Shown here piece by piece: positions 8,958 to 17,502 of a stretch of DNA of 38,886 nucleotides. Each line of letters opens with the position of its first letter. Positions within the stretch are counted from its first letter, which is position 1. The stretch is from Candidatus Woesearchaeota archaeon. Its GTDB lineage: Archaea; Nanobdellota; Nanobdellia; Woesearchaeales; GW2011-AR4. Made by a program: the position numbers and the translations under genes. The stretch lies in assembly GCA_016187495.1 (NCBI GenBank), contig JACPJP010000021.1:1-38886 (forward strand), written 5' to 3'. The notes beneath the pieces were generated by a model. That model ran no database searches. It was given only the letters and a program-made list of their open reading frames with translations, and was not told where the DNA came from.

Positions 8958-10685
8958 ATGTCATTTATAAACGATTTTGCTATGCTGTTCCTTGTTGTAG
9001 CAGCAATCTCTTTTTCTGTAAAGCTTATTAAGCAGCCGATAATTATAGGCTATATAATCTCAGGCTTTATCTTTTCATTTCTCATAGGAGCTGGCACGGC
9101 AGGAGACCAGATAATGTCAATGGCAGAGCTTGGAATAACCTTCCTTCTTTTTCTTATGGGGCTTGAGTTTAGCTTAAGCAGCTTGAAGTACCTTGGGAAA
9201 GATATTTTTATTGCTACGACATTACAGACTATAATCCTATTTTTTGTTGCATTTGTGCCTGCAAAGCTTATCGGTTTCAATACAAATGAAAGCATTTACC
9301 TTGCGATATTGTTCATGTTCAGCAGCACTTTGCTGGTAGCAAAATGGGTTGAGGACAGGAAGGAAACCTCATCTCTGAATGGAAAGATAACTCTTGGAAT
9401 TCTTGTCGTTCAGGACATATTCGCAATTCTAATATTAAGCATCCTAAACTTATTCAAGGAAACCGGAATTGAAGGAGTAATTATTGTTCCGCTTAAAGGG
9501 ATTATATTGATAGGTATAGCATTTATATTCGCAAGATACATACTTAACATACTTTTCAAATTTGCATTAAGGTATCCAGAACTGTTGTTCGTGCTGAGCC
9601 TTGGAATCTGCTTCCTATTTGTTGGAATCTCTCCTTTGCTTGGCTATTCAACATCCATAGGCGCATTTATCGCAGGAGTCACTTTAGCTAACACGGAATA
9701 CAAAAATGACATACTAAGCAGGCTAAAGCCGTTGATAATATTCTTTAATCTGCTTTTCTTCGTTGGCATGGGCTTCCAGCTCGATACAGATTTTGCCCCT
9801 CATGCGGTAAGCCTCATAATCCTCTTCTTGGTTTTATGCTTTATCGCAAAGCCTTTTGCAGTCTACTTAACACTAAAGCTCAGAGGCTATGACTTAAGGA
9901 CTGCCTTTAAAGCTGCCATAAACCTGTCGCAATTCAGCGAATTTGGCATGATTATAATCTTGGCAGGGATAGCTATGGGATTAATTTCAGCTGAAATCGG
10001 TCCAATAGCAATATTGCTGATTGTTGTTACAATGGCCATATCGTCCTATCTTATTAAGTATGAAAGCTTTTTGTTCAAGTATTGCGAGAATATCCTTAAA
10101 AAAATCGACGTCCTCTTCAAAAGCAAAAAAATTGAGGAGCAAAGCAAGAATCTGAAAGGTTACCATATAATCTTTTTTGGCTACTATGACTTAGGCAAGG
10201 AATTTTTCTCAAAACTTGAAGGCAGGGGAAAGAAAATACTGGTTGTCGAGAATGACCCGCAAAACATAAGAATACTAAAAAATGAAAAGATACCATTCGT
10301 TTACGGCTCAATATACAATCCATATTTCCTTGACCACATTGATTTTAGCAATGTTGAGATAGCTGTGTCAAGCTTAGTCAGCGCCGAAGACAATAAGCTC
10401 ATAATAAAAACCATAAAGCGCAATAATCCAAAATCCATCATTATAGCAACTGCAAAAAGTGTCAGCAATTCTTTGGAGCTGTATGATGCAGGAGCTGATT
10501 ACGTAATTTACCCCTCTTATCTTAACGAGCAGAATGTCTCTGTTCTGCTTGAAGACTACACATCAGACATAAACAAGATAATTTCAAAAAAAATAGAGGA
10601 CGTGGAAAAACTAAAGGAGAAAGAAGAGAGGATAAAATCCGCTAATGTCGTGTTCGACGTAAACGATTTTCTTAAAAAATTGTAA
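8958..10685 (+). CDS. KefB-like cation:proton antiporter with C-terminal TrkA-N (RCK) domain
   Basis: GLEFSLSSLKYLG, GFxxGxxLANTEY, then YHIIFFGYYDLGKEFF...VVENDPQNIR Rossmann RCK domain; SD GGTG before ATG 8958. Confidence 0.88.
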   Translation: MSFINDFAMLFLVVAAISFSVKLIKQPIIIGYIISGFIFSFLIGAGTAGDQIMSMAELGITFLLFLMGLEFSLSSLKYLGKDIFIATTLQTIILFFVAFVPAKLIGFNTNESIYLAILFMFSSTLLVAKWVEDRKETSSLNGKITLGILVVQDIFAILILSILNLFKETGIEGVIIVPLKGIILIGIAFIFARYILNILFKFALRYPELLFVLSLGICFLFVGISPLLGYSTSIGAFIAGVTLANTEYKNDILSRLKPLIIFFNLLFFVGMGFQLDTDFAPHAVSLIILFLVLCFIAKPFAVYLTLKLRGYDLRTAFKAAINLSQFSEFGMIIILAGIAMGLISAEIGPIAILLIVVTMAISSYLIKYESFLFKYCENILKKIDVLFKSKKIEEQSKNLKGYHIIFFGYYDLGKEFFSKLEGRGKKILVVENDPQNIRILKNEKIPFVYGSIYNPYFLDHIDFSNVEIAVSSLVSAEDNKLIIKTIKRNNPKSIIIATAKSVSNSLELYDAGADYVIYPSYLNEQNVSVLLEDYTSDINKIISKKIEDVEKLKEKEERIKSANVVFDVNDFLKKL

Positions 10686-10700
10686 TTTTAGTTTAATATC

Positions 10701-10844
10701 TCAAATCGTTTGAATCATATTGGAGCGTACACCAAAACTTTTGCCGCAATATACACATCTTTTCTTATTCTTTTCAGTTACCGGCTTAAGAGTTTGATAT
10801 TTCATCTTGTGATTGCACTGCGGGCATTGCAAAAGGAACATCAT
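10701..10844 (-). CDS. 47-aa zinc-ribbon protein (not in ORF track)
   Basis: Translated by hand: MMFLLQCPQCNHKMKYQTLKPVTEKNKKRCVYCGKSFGVRSNMIQTI*; CPQC...CVYC two CxxC knuckles. Confidence 0.75.
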   Translation of the reverse strand: MMFLLQCPQCNHKMKYQTLKPVTEKNKKRCVYCGKSFGVRSNMIQTI

Positions 10845-10895
10845 TTTTAGTCAAAAGCTTCATTATTTTTTTATCCTATGCGCACAACTATACTC

Positions 10896-11009
10896 GCGGA
10901 CAATATTGATTTCACATTAGTTGTCCGCTCCTAATAAGCAAAAGACGTATCTATTATGTTAATTTTGTGTCTTTTGCTATCTGCGCTATATAAGGCAAAA
11001 ACGCCTTAT
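10896..11009. repeat. Cluster of three perfect stem-loops upstream of hef
   Basis: GCGGACAA/TTGTCCGC (10896-10928), AGCAAAAGAC/GTCTTTTGCT (10937-10978), ATAAGGC/GCCTTAT (10990-11009). Confidence 0.85.
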
Positions 11010-11143
11010 TATTATTTATTTTTATTGAATAAACATATTGTTGGGAAAGATAGATTTATTTTTACTTTTTTATTATTAAAGTGTTTTGTGTAGTTTTAAT
11101 GGAATTAGTTTGTTGTACATGTGAATTTTACAAACACGCAATA

Positions 11144-11153
11144 TATATAAATA
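11144..11153 (+). promoter_or_regulatory. TATA-box-like element for hef (leaderless transcript likely)
   Basis: TATATAAATA about 25 nt upstream of ATG 11174. Confidence 0.6.
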
Positions 11154-11173
11154 AAAACGTATTCTTTAAGTAT

Positions 11174-13396
11174 ATGGTTGCTATTAAAAATTTTACTCCA
11201 AGACTTTACCAGGAAACTATTATGGCTTCCTGCGCTAAAGGAAATTGCCTTGTTATACTACCAACAGGGCTTGGAAAAACGAAAACAGCGATAATGGCTG
11301 CTGTGCAAAGGCTTAATTCTTATCCCAGCTCTAAAATACTTTTTTTAACTGTGACAAAGCCATTAGCTGAGCAGATTCATAATGAAATAAAGGAATGTAT
11401 GGATATCGATGAAGATAAAATAGCTTTGTTCACTGGCTCTGTTGCTCCAAGCAAAAGGGAAGAGATGTGGAAAAATTCTATTGTAACTGTAAGCACGCCG
11501 CAATGCATCGAAAATGACATAATTAATAACAGGATTGAGCTTGACAATGTGTCATTAATTGTTGCAGACGAAGCACATAATGCAGTAAAGGACTATTCAT
11601 ATACATGGGTTACGAAGCAGTACCACAGCAAATCTAGATTCCCCAGGATTATTGGATTAACTGCAAGCCCAGGCTCTGATTTAGAAAGGATACAAGAAGT
11701 TTGCAAGAACCTTTATATCGAGGAAATAGAGATAAGGACTGATCAAGATCCTGATGTAAAGCCTTATGTGCATGACATCGACATTTCGTGGTTAGAGGTT
11801 AATTTATCCACTATTTTCTTGGAAGCGACGAAATACCTGCAGAATTTTTTGAATGATAGGCTGGAAAAACTAAAGCAGTGGGGAATTTTGCAAAGGAAAG
11901 ATTTAAGGTATGTAAGCAAGACCGAGCTTCTGGAACTGCAAGCACAACTAAGAGGCAGGGCTTCTACTGGCGAAAAAGATTTTGTTATATGGAATGCGAT
12001 TTCTGTTTTAGCAGAGATAATGAAGGTAAGCCACGGCTTGGAGCTTTTGGAGACGCAGGGAGTTGTTCCAACATACAAGTATATGGAAAGGCTAAATAGC
12101 GACGCAAGCGCAACTAAAACAAAAGCGGTGAAGAATATTGTCAAAGATCTTAATTTCCGTTCGGCATTTGTTAAAATATCAAAGCTGTATGAGGACAAAG
12201 TAGAGCACCCTAAATTAATTGAGCTGCAAAAAATCATTGAGAAAGAGATTAAAGAAAATCCCGATAAGAAGATAATTGCCTTTAACCAATATAGGGACAA
12301 TGCTGTTGACATTGTTGAAAAGCTGAGTAAAATAGAAAATGTAAGTGCAAAATTGTTTGTCGGGCAGATGAAGAAAAATGAGACTGGATTAAGCCAGAAA
12401 GAGCAGAGAGCAATTTTGGATGAGTTTAGGGAAGGAAAATTTAATGTTTTGGTTGCAACTTCAATTGCAGAGCAGGGTTTGGATATACCTGAGGTAGATA
12501 CTGTAATTTTCTATGAGCCTATACCTTCTGAGATAAGGCAGATACAAAGACGCGGAAGAACTGGAAGGCATGGGAAAGGAAAAGTGATTGTTCTTATGAC
12601 AAAAGGCACAATGGATGAGGGCTATAGGTGGTCAGCTTTCCACAAAGAAAAAAGAATGCATAGGAATCTGAATGATCTGAAGAAAAAATTGACATTGATG
12701 CTAAACACAACGGAAGAAAAAATTACGAATTATATTAAAGAAAACAAAATAAAGATTTTTGCTGATTACAGGGAGAAAGGCACTGGCATATTCAAAGAGC
12801 TTGTGGAGCTTAATGTTGAATTAAAGCTTGATTCTTTTCCAAATTCAGATTACATACTTAGCTCTAGAGTAGGCATTGAGTTCAAGACAGTGCACGATTT
12901 TGTTGAAAGCATAATAGACGGAAGGCTTCTGCAGCAAGTTAGGAACTTAAAAAATAATTTTGAGAGGCCTTTGCTGATAATAGAGGGAATGGAAGACATT
13001 TATTCGGTAAGGAATGTGCACGCAAATGCAATAAGGGGGGCATTATCCGCTGTAGCTGTTGATTTTGGCGTTCCTATATTGCATACAAAAAATACTAAAG
13101 ACACTGCCCAAATGCTAAAGATTATAGCAAAAAGGGAGCAGGAAGAAACTGGAGCTGAGTTTAGTGTCCATCCCGAGAAGAAGAATTTAAGCATAAAGGA
13201 GCAGCAGGAATATATTGTAAGCTCATTGCCTGGTGTTGGCAGTGTTTTATCCAAGCCATTGCTTAAGCGCTTCAAGAGCGTCAAGAAAGTTGTAAATGCA
13301 GAGCAAAAAGAGCTTGAGGAAGTCGAAGGCATTGGAAATAGGAAAGCGGAAAAGATAAGGGATATTCTGGATAGGGAATATCAGATATTAGATTAG
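11174..13396 (+). CDS. hef: Hef-type XPF/Mph1 family helicase-nuclease
   Basis: SF2 motifs LPTGLGKTKTA, ADEAHNA, GLTASP, RRGRTGRHGKG; C-terminal ERCC4-like nuclease and HhH. Start refined to MVAIKNFTPRLYQ. Confidence 0.93.
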   Translation: MVAIKNFTPRLYQETIMASCAKGNCLVILPTGLGKTKTAIMAAVQRLNSYPSSKILFLTVTKPLAEQIHNEIKECMDIDEDKIALFTGSVAPSKREEMWKNSIVTVSTPQCIENDIINNRIELDNVSLIVADEAHNAVKDYSYTWVTKQYHSKSRFPRIIGLTASPGSDLERIQEVCKNLYIEEIEIRTDQDPDVKPYVHDIDISWLEVNLSTIFLEATKYLQNFLNDRLEKLKQWGILQRKDLRYVSKTELLELQAQLRGRASTGEKDFVIWNAISVLAEIMKVSHGLELLETQGVVPTYKYMERLNSDASATKTKAVKNIVKDLNFRSAFVKISKLYEDKVEHPKLIELQKIIEKEIKENPDKKIIAFNQYRDNAVDIVEKLSKIENVSAKLFVGQMKKNETGLSQKEQRAILDEFREGKFNVLVATSIAEQGLDIPEVDTVIFYEPIPSEIRQIQRRGRTGRHGKGKVIVLMTKGTMDEGYRWSAFHKEKRMHRNLNDLKKKLTLMLNTTEEKITNYIKENKIKIFADYREKGTGIFKELVELNVELKLDSFPNSDYILSSRVGIEFKTVHDFVESIIDGRLLQQVRNLKNNFERPLLIIEGMEDIYSVRNVHANAIRGALSAVAVDFGVPILHTKNTKDTAQMLKIIAKREQEETGAEFSVHPEKKNLSIKEQQEYIVSSLPGVGSVLSKPLLKRFKSVKKVVNAEQKELEEVEGIGNRKAEKIRDILDREYQILD

Positions 13397-13414
13397 TCTT
13401 ATTTTAATAAATAG

Positions 13415-13452
13415 GCAAGGCGGAGCGATATGACAGGAAAGCGACGCCTTGC
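13415..13452. repeat. Inverted repeat GCAAGGCG-N22-CGCCTTGC between hef and nitrilase gene
   Basis: Perfect 8-bp stem. Confidence 0.7.
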
Positions 13453-13503
13453 AGTAAAATCGCGAAGCATTATGAAACATTCAATTAAAATACTACAAAC
13501 AAA

Positions 13504-14238
13504 ATGGTCAAAGTAGCTGCTGCACAAATTCCAGTAACAAAGAATTCATTAAATAATCTAAACAAGATAATAAAATACATTAAAAAAGCTGCTTCTAAAA
13601 ATGCGGATATTGTTTGCTTTCCAGAGGGAGCATTAATACGCAACAAAAATAAGGATTCCGTTAAAAAAATTCCAATTAAAAAATATGTTGATATTATTAA
13701 AAATACTTGCAAAGAAAAGAAGATTCATTGCATATTTGGCTCAAACATTTTAAAAAACAATAAGCTATACAATTCTGCATTTTTTATTGACGACAATGGA
13801 AAACTAATTTACAGGTACGACAAAGTAAATTTATTCATAAAAGAAAAAATTGAGAAAAAAATAAAGGCAGGAAAAAGAAACAAAATAATAAAAACTAAAT
13901 TTGGAAACATCGGAATAATAATCTGCTGGGACATTGCCCATCCGGAATATGTGAAAGAACTTGCAAAAAATGGCGCATGGGTTATTTTCTGCCCGTCTTA
14001 CATTAAAAATTACGGAAGGGAATTGGAAAGCTATCTTCTGCTTCCTTATGCAAGGGCTTTTGAAAGCTCATGCTATTTTGTTTCTTGCGACAGCGCGAAC
14101 AAAGAATGCGCGCAGTACAGCGTTATTTGCGGGCCTTCAAGAATTTATTCGGAAATAAAAGGAAAAGAAGGGATTATTTTTGCTGAGCTGGATAGAAGGA
14201 AGATTGATGGGGTTAGGAAGCGATACAAGCTAACTTAA
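13504..14238 (+). CDS. Carbon-nitrogen hydrolase (nitrilase superfamily)
   Basis: VCFPEGAL (Glu), YDKVNLF (Lys), GIIICWDIAHPEY (Cys) catalytic motifs. Confidence 0.9.
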   Translation: MVKVAAAQIPVTKNSLNNLNKIIKYIKKAASKNADIVCFPEGALIRNKNKDSVKKIPIKKYVDIIKNTCKEKKIHCIFGSNILKNNKLYNSAFFIDDNGKLIYRYDKVNLFIKEKIEKKIKAGKRNKIIKTKFGNIGIIICWDIAHPEYVKELAKNGAWVIFCPSYIKNYGRELESYLLLPYARAFESSCYFVSCDSANKECAQYSVICGPSRIYSEIKGKEGIIFAELDRRKIDGVRKRYKLT

Positions 14239-14260
14239 AGAATATAAAAGAAAATATTGA

Positions 14261-15106
14261 TTAAAACCCCATCTGCCTTAATTTTTTTATCCTTGATTCC
14301 ATAGGGGGGTGTGTTGAATAAAAAAATGCCATTAGGCTTCTGCCACGAAATGGGTTTGAAATAAAAAGATGAGAAGTTGCCTCGTTTCCAAGCCTTAAAG
14401 GATGCCTTGCTGCATCTTTGTCAAGCTTCTCAAGAGCAGATGCCAAGCCATGCGAGCTTTTTATTATGCCAGCACCAGTTGAGTCTGCAAGATATTCACG
14501 GCTTCTAGAAATTGCAAGCTGTATAATTGTAGCTATTATCGGAGTTACTATTGCCAAAAGCAACAGGCTCAAAATATTATTATTCCCTTCCCTGTCCCTT
14601 CCACCACCAAACATAGCAGCCCATTGGGCCATTGTTGCGATATAAGAGATAACTCCGGCAATAGTTCCTGCAACTGTTGAGATTAGGATATCCTTATTTT
14701 TTACGTGAGCAATTTCATGGGCAATGACGCCTTCCAGCTCTTCAATACTTAACAGCTTAAGTATTCCTTCCGTGGCTGCGACTGCTGCGTGGTTTTTAGA
14801 ACGGCCGGTCGCGAATGCATTGCTTGCGTCGCTTGGAATAACATAGACTTTAGGCATCGGAACTTTTGCTTTTTCTGAAACTTCCTTGGTTATTTTGTAT
14901 AATTCATGATTTTGGTCATTGACTTCCTTAGCCCGATACATAGCCAAAACAATCTTATCAGAAAACCAGTAAGAGCCAAAGTTCATTATTATCGCGAATA
15001 TTCCAGCTATAATTAATCCATTATAACCACCAATAAGCTGGCCAACAAAGAGCAATAAGGCTGTAAGCAAAGCCAGCAGTATTACTGTTTTTAATTGATT
15101 CATCAT
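14261..15106 (-). CDS. htpX: HtpX-like M48 family zinc metalloprotease
   Basis: VIAHEIAHVKNKD HExxH motif; NAFATGRSKNHA; 4 TM segments. Confidence 0.95.
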   Translation of the reverse strand: MMNQLKTVILLALLTALLLFVGQLIGGYNGLIIAGIFAIIMNFGSYWFSDKIVLAMYRAKEVNDQNHELYKITKEVSEKAKVPMPKVYVIPSDASNAFATGRSKNHAAVAATEGILKLLSIEELEGVIAHEIAHVKNKDILISTVAGTIAGVISYIATMAQWAAMFGGGRDREGNNNILSLLLLAIVTPIIATIIQLAISRSREYLADSTGAGIIKSSHGLASALEKLDKDAARHPLRLGNEATSHLFISNPFRGRSLMAFFYSTHPPMESRIKKLRQMGF

Positions 15107-15258
15107 TATAAAACCACCTATAAAATAACAAGATAATCGAGTTTAAAAATTTAATGTTTTAAAAATGGGTTCAAACTATAAGTAAAGTATGCGCATGTTA
15201 TGCGCACCGAGCCTACAAAGTGGAGCAAGGAAAGTTATGGCAAAAGGGTCACTCTTTT

Positions 15259-15759
15259 TTAATCCCTATCCAAATGTTTTGTTAAAATATAAATCAGTGT
15301 TCCTATATAGATCAAACCCATAAATATCTCAACCATTACAAAATATCTAAACACACCAACAGGTACAATATCTCCATAGCCTACTGTAGTTAAAGTTATA
15401 ATTGAAAAATAAACTGCATCTGAAAAACTTAAATCGGCTATTTTATCATTTTCAATAAAATAATTCTCGCCACTTGCAATTCCTTCAGAGTATATTGTTG
15501 CAAATAATAGCACTGTGAAAAAAACAATATAAAAAATATTGACAAAATACTCGATTTTTGGCAAATTCTTTTTAAATAGGGATTTGTACTCATATGTTAA
15601 AACACCTGAAAAGACTAGTAGTATAAATGCAGCACTAATGATTTCCTGCTCAAAATTTGAAAATATTCTATGTGCGGTATAAGCAACAACAAAAAAAAGA
15701 GTTAAAATTAGAATTCTTCTAATGTTTTCTTTTGAGTGTAAATGCGATAAGTTAACCAT
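15259..15759 (-). CDS. Two-pore-domain-like/Kch-type potassium channel protein
   Basis: TLTTVGYGDIVPVG selectivity filter plus TM segments. Confidence 0.88.
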   Translation of the reverse strand: MVNLSHLHSKENIRRILILTLFFVVAYTAHRIFSNFEQEIISAAFILLVFSGVLTYEYKSLFKKNLPKIEYFVNIFYIVFFTVLLFATIYSEGIASGENYFIENDKIADLSFSDAVYFSIITLTTVGYGDIVPVGVFRYFVMVEIFMGLIYIGTLIYILTKHLDRD

Positions 15760-15879
15760 AACTTGAGTTTATTGAGTAATCTTAAATAGTTTTCTAAAAA
15801 AGAGTGCCACTGAGTAATAATTGCGTATAACAAGATATTCAATGAAAATTTCTTAGCATCATATTCCATCCTATGCAGG

Positions 15880-16011
15880 TCATAATGAAAACTTTCTTAG
15901 CATGTTTTCATACTCTCTTTTATATTGGTCATAATGGTCAGAACAGACTTTCATCCCATTCCAATCTTTTGTGGCTTCGTACCTGCAATCTGGTTCTTGA
16001 CATTCTATCAT
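15880..16011 (-). CDS. 43-aa small Cys/His protein (not in ORF track)
   Basis: Translated by hand: MIECQEPDCRYEATKDWNGMKVCSDHYDQYKREYENMLRKFSL*; C-x4-C...CxxH. Confidence 0.65.
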   Translation of the reverse strand: MIECQEPDCRYEATKDWNGMKVCSDHYDQYKREYENMLRKFSL

Positions 16012-16083
16012 TTTAGCGGTTCTGAGTAAATATGGATTATATTACCATAGTATGTTTTTCCTGTTTAAAAAGTTAATGGTAAG

Positions 16084-16638
16084 TTATTTCTTCCACTTAA
16101 TTGAGCATCCAATAGAATAAAGAAAATCGTGCTTTGGCTTTTTTCCTTCTAAAACCGCATTTATAGCTTCGTCCATATTAAATTCAGTTGCAATTTGACC
16201 TGGCTCTAATGCATTATCAAACCTTCCATGATAAACAAGCTTTTGCTTGGCATCAAAAAGGAATGGATCGGGCGTGCAGCTTGCTCCGTAAGCCTTGCCA
16301 ACTTCCTGGGTTTCATCATGCAAATAAACAAAATTATAGCCTTTTTCTTTTGCCGTCTCTACCATTCCTTCAAAGCTGTCTTCCGGATAGTTTTCCGATT
16401 CATTTGAGTTTATGCCAACAACAGCCAAACCCTTGCTCTTATATTTATTTTGCAGCCCTATTATTGTCTTTTGCTTTGCCTTTACATAAGGGCAATGATT
16501 GCACATAAAAATTATTAAGAGCGCTTTTGCATTTTTGAAATTGCTTAAACTATATGTTTTTCCGTCTGTGTCCTTTAAATTAAAGTCCGGAGCTTTGTCC
16601 CCAGTTTTCAGCTTTTCAAGTGATTTTAGCAGCACCAT
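16084..16638 (-). CDS. Thioredoxin-fold/AhpC-TSA-like redox protein
   Basis: GDKAPDFNLKDTDGKTYSLSNFKNAKALLIIFMCNHCPYVKAKQ; start refined to MVLLKSLEKL after TOPRIM stop. Confidence 0.88.
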   Translation of the reverse strand: MVLLKSLEKLKTGDKAPDFNLKDTDGKTYSLSNFKNAKALLIIFMCNHCPYVKAKQKTIIGLQNKYKSKGLAVVGINSNESENYPEDSFEGMVETAKEKGYNFVYLHDETQEVGKAYGASCTPDPFLFDAKQKLVYHGRFDNALEPGQIATEFNMDEAINAVLEGKKPKHDFLYSIGCSIKWKK

Positions 16639-16639
16639 T

Positions 16640-17035
16640 TTATTTTGGAAATGTGTATTCATTAATTAATTTTGTGTTTATATTATTAGCTGCGTAAGTT
16701 TCCATGCCTTCTATCTGCCTTAATTTTGTATTTTTAAACAAAAAATTCCTGAAACTATTGTCTATTTTTACTCCGCGCTGCTGCAAACCAGAATTCAGCT
16801 TTCCATAAAGCTCTTTACCTTGCTTGTCCAAGTCCGTAAGAATTATGCATTTTTCATTATTGTGGGATATACTTTCAATAATTTCAAACAACGGTTTTTT
16901 ATTTAATTCGATTATATTTTTAATTCCGAAATTTTCTAATGCTTTTCTGTCTTTTTTTCCTTCTACTATTATTAATTGATTGGATTGTTTAATTTTATCG
17001 ATATGTTCAGAAAATTCGTTATTAATCTGGTTCAT
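16640..17035 (-). CDS. TOPRIM domain protein (small, RNase M5/DnaG-like TOPRIM)
   Basis: LIIVEGKKDRKALENFGI...CIILTDLDKQGKEL: TOPRIM E and DxD motifs. Confidence 0.85.
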   Translation of the reverse strand: MNQINNEFSEHIDKIKQSNQLIIVEGKKDRKALENFGIKNIIELNKKPLFEIIESISHNNEKCIILTDLDKQGKELYGKLNSGLQQRGVKIDNSFRNFLFKNTKLRQIEGMETYAANNINTKLINEYTFPK

Positions 17036-17082
17036 TAGAGTTAAATTATTGATAGCATTATTTAAATTTTTGTAATGGGAGT

Positions 17083-17453
17083 GTGTCTAAAAAATCACTT
17101 CGCGGGTTGGCACATGAAAATTGAAATGGTGTTTTTGTTTTTATTTTTTTGATTCGGCATTTATGTTTTTACAATAAAATTTATTTTTAATAATTCGAAA
17201 AATTTCTCACTTCCCTTGCAAAAGGAATTTTTGTCTTCTTGTTTTTGTGCGCAACAATACTAAGCTGCGTTTTTGCAATCTGCTTGTTACATAAGGCAAA
17301 AACGCCATATTATTATTAATTGTTATCATTGAATTAATATCCTTGTTGTGAATCTGATATTGCTTAACATTTTAACTAGTAGGTTGGTTGTGTGGTTTAA
17401 TGGACTTGTTTTATTGTCTTAATAATTGATGCTAACCTTCATTTTTTAGACAC
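17083..17453. mobile_element. Candidate MITE or decayed insertion element bounded by 13-bp perfect inverted repeats
   Basis: GTGTCTAAAAAAT (17083-17095) and ATTTTTTAGACAC (17441-17453); flanking TAATGG at 17073-17078 and 17461-17466; no ORF inside. Confidence 0.5.
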
Positions 17454-17502
17454 GCTAGCCTAATGGCAATCATTAAATACCAAAAAAGACTCCCAAAATG
17501 AT

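Noticed and set aside
11081-11173. 31-aa N-terminal extension of Hef (MFCVVLMELVCCTCEF...)
   Set aside because: The TATA box lies inside it (11144-11153), so this DNA is promoter rather than coding
15190-15240. TGCGCAT-gtt-ATGCGCA plus 'accgagcctacaaagtggagcaagg' as member of one repeat family with the 13411-13452 region
   Set aside because: Only short shared words (ggagc, aaggaaag); no convincing alignment
17083-17453. RNase P RNA or SRP RNA closed by the 13-bp inverted repeat
   Set aside because: No recognisable conserved cores (GGAAAGUCC-like or SRP GGUGACC-like motifs) seen, and sequence is very AT-rich; other ncRNA not excluded
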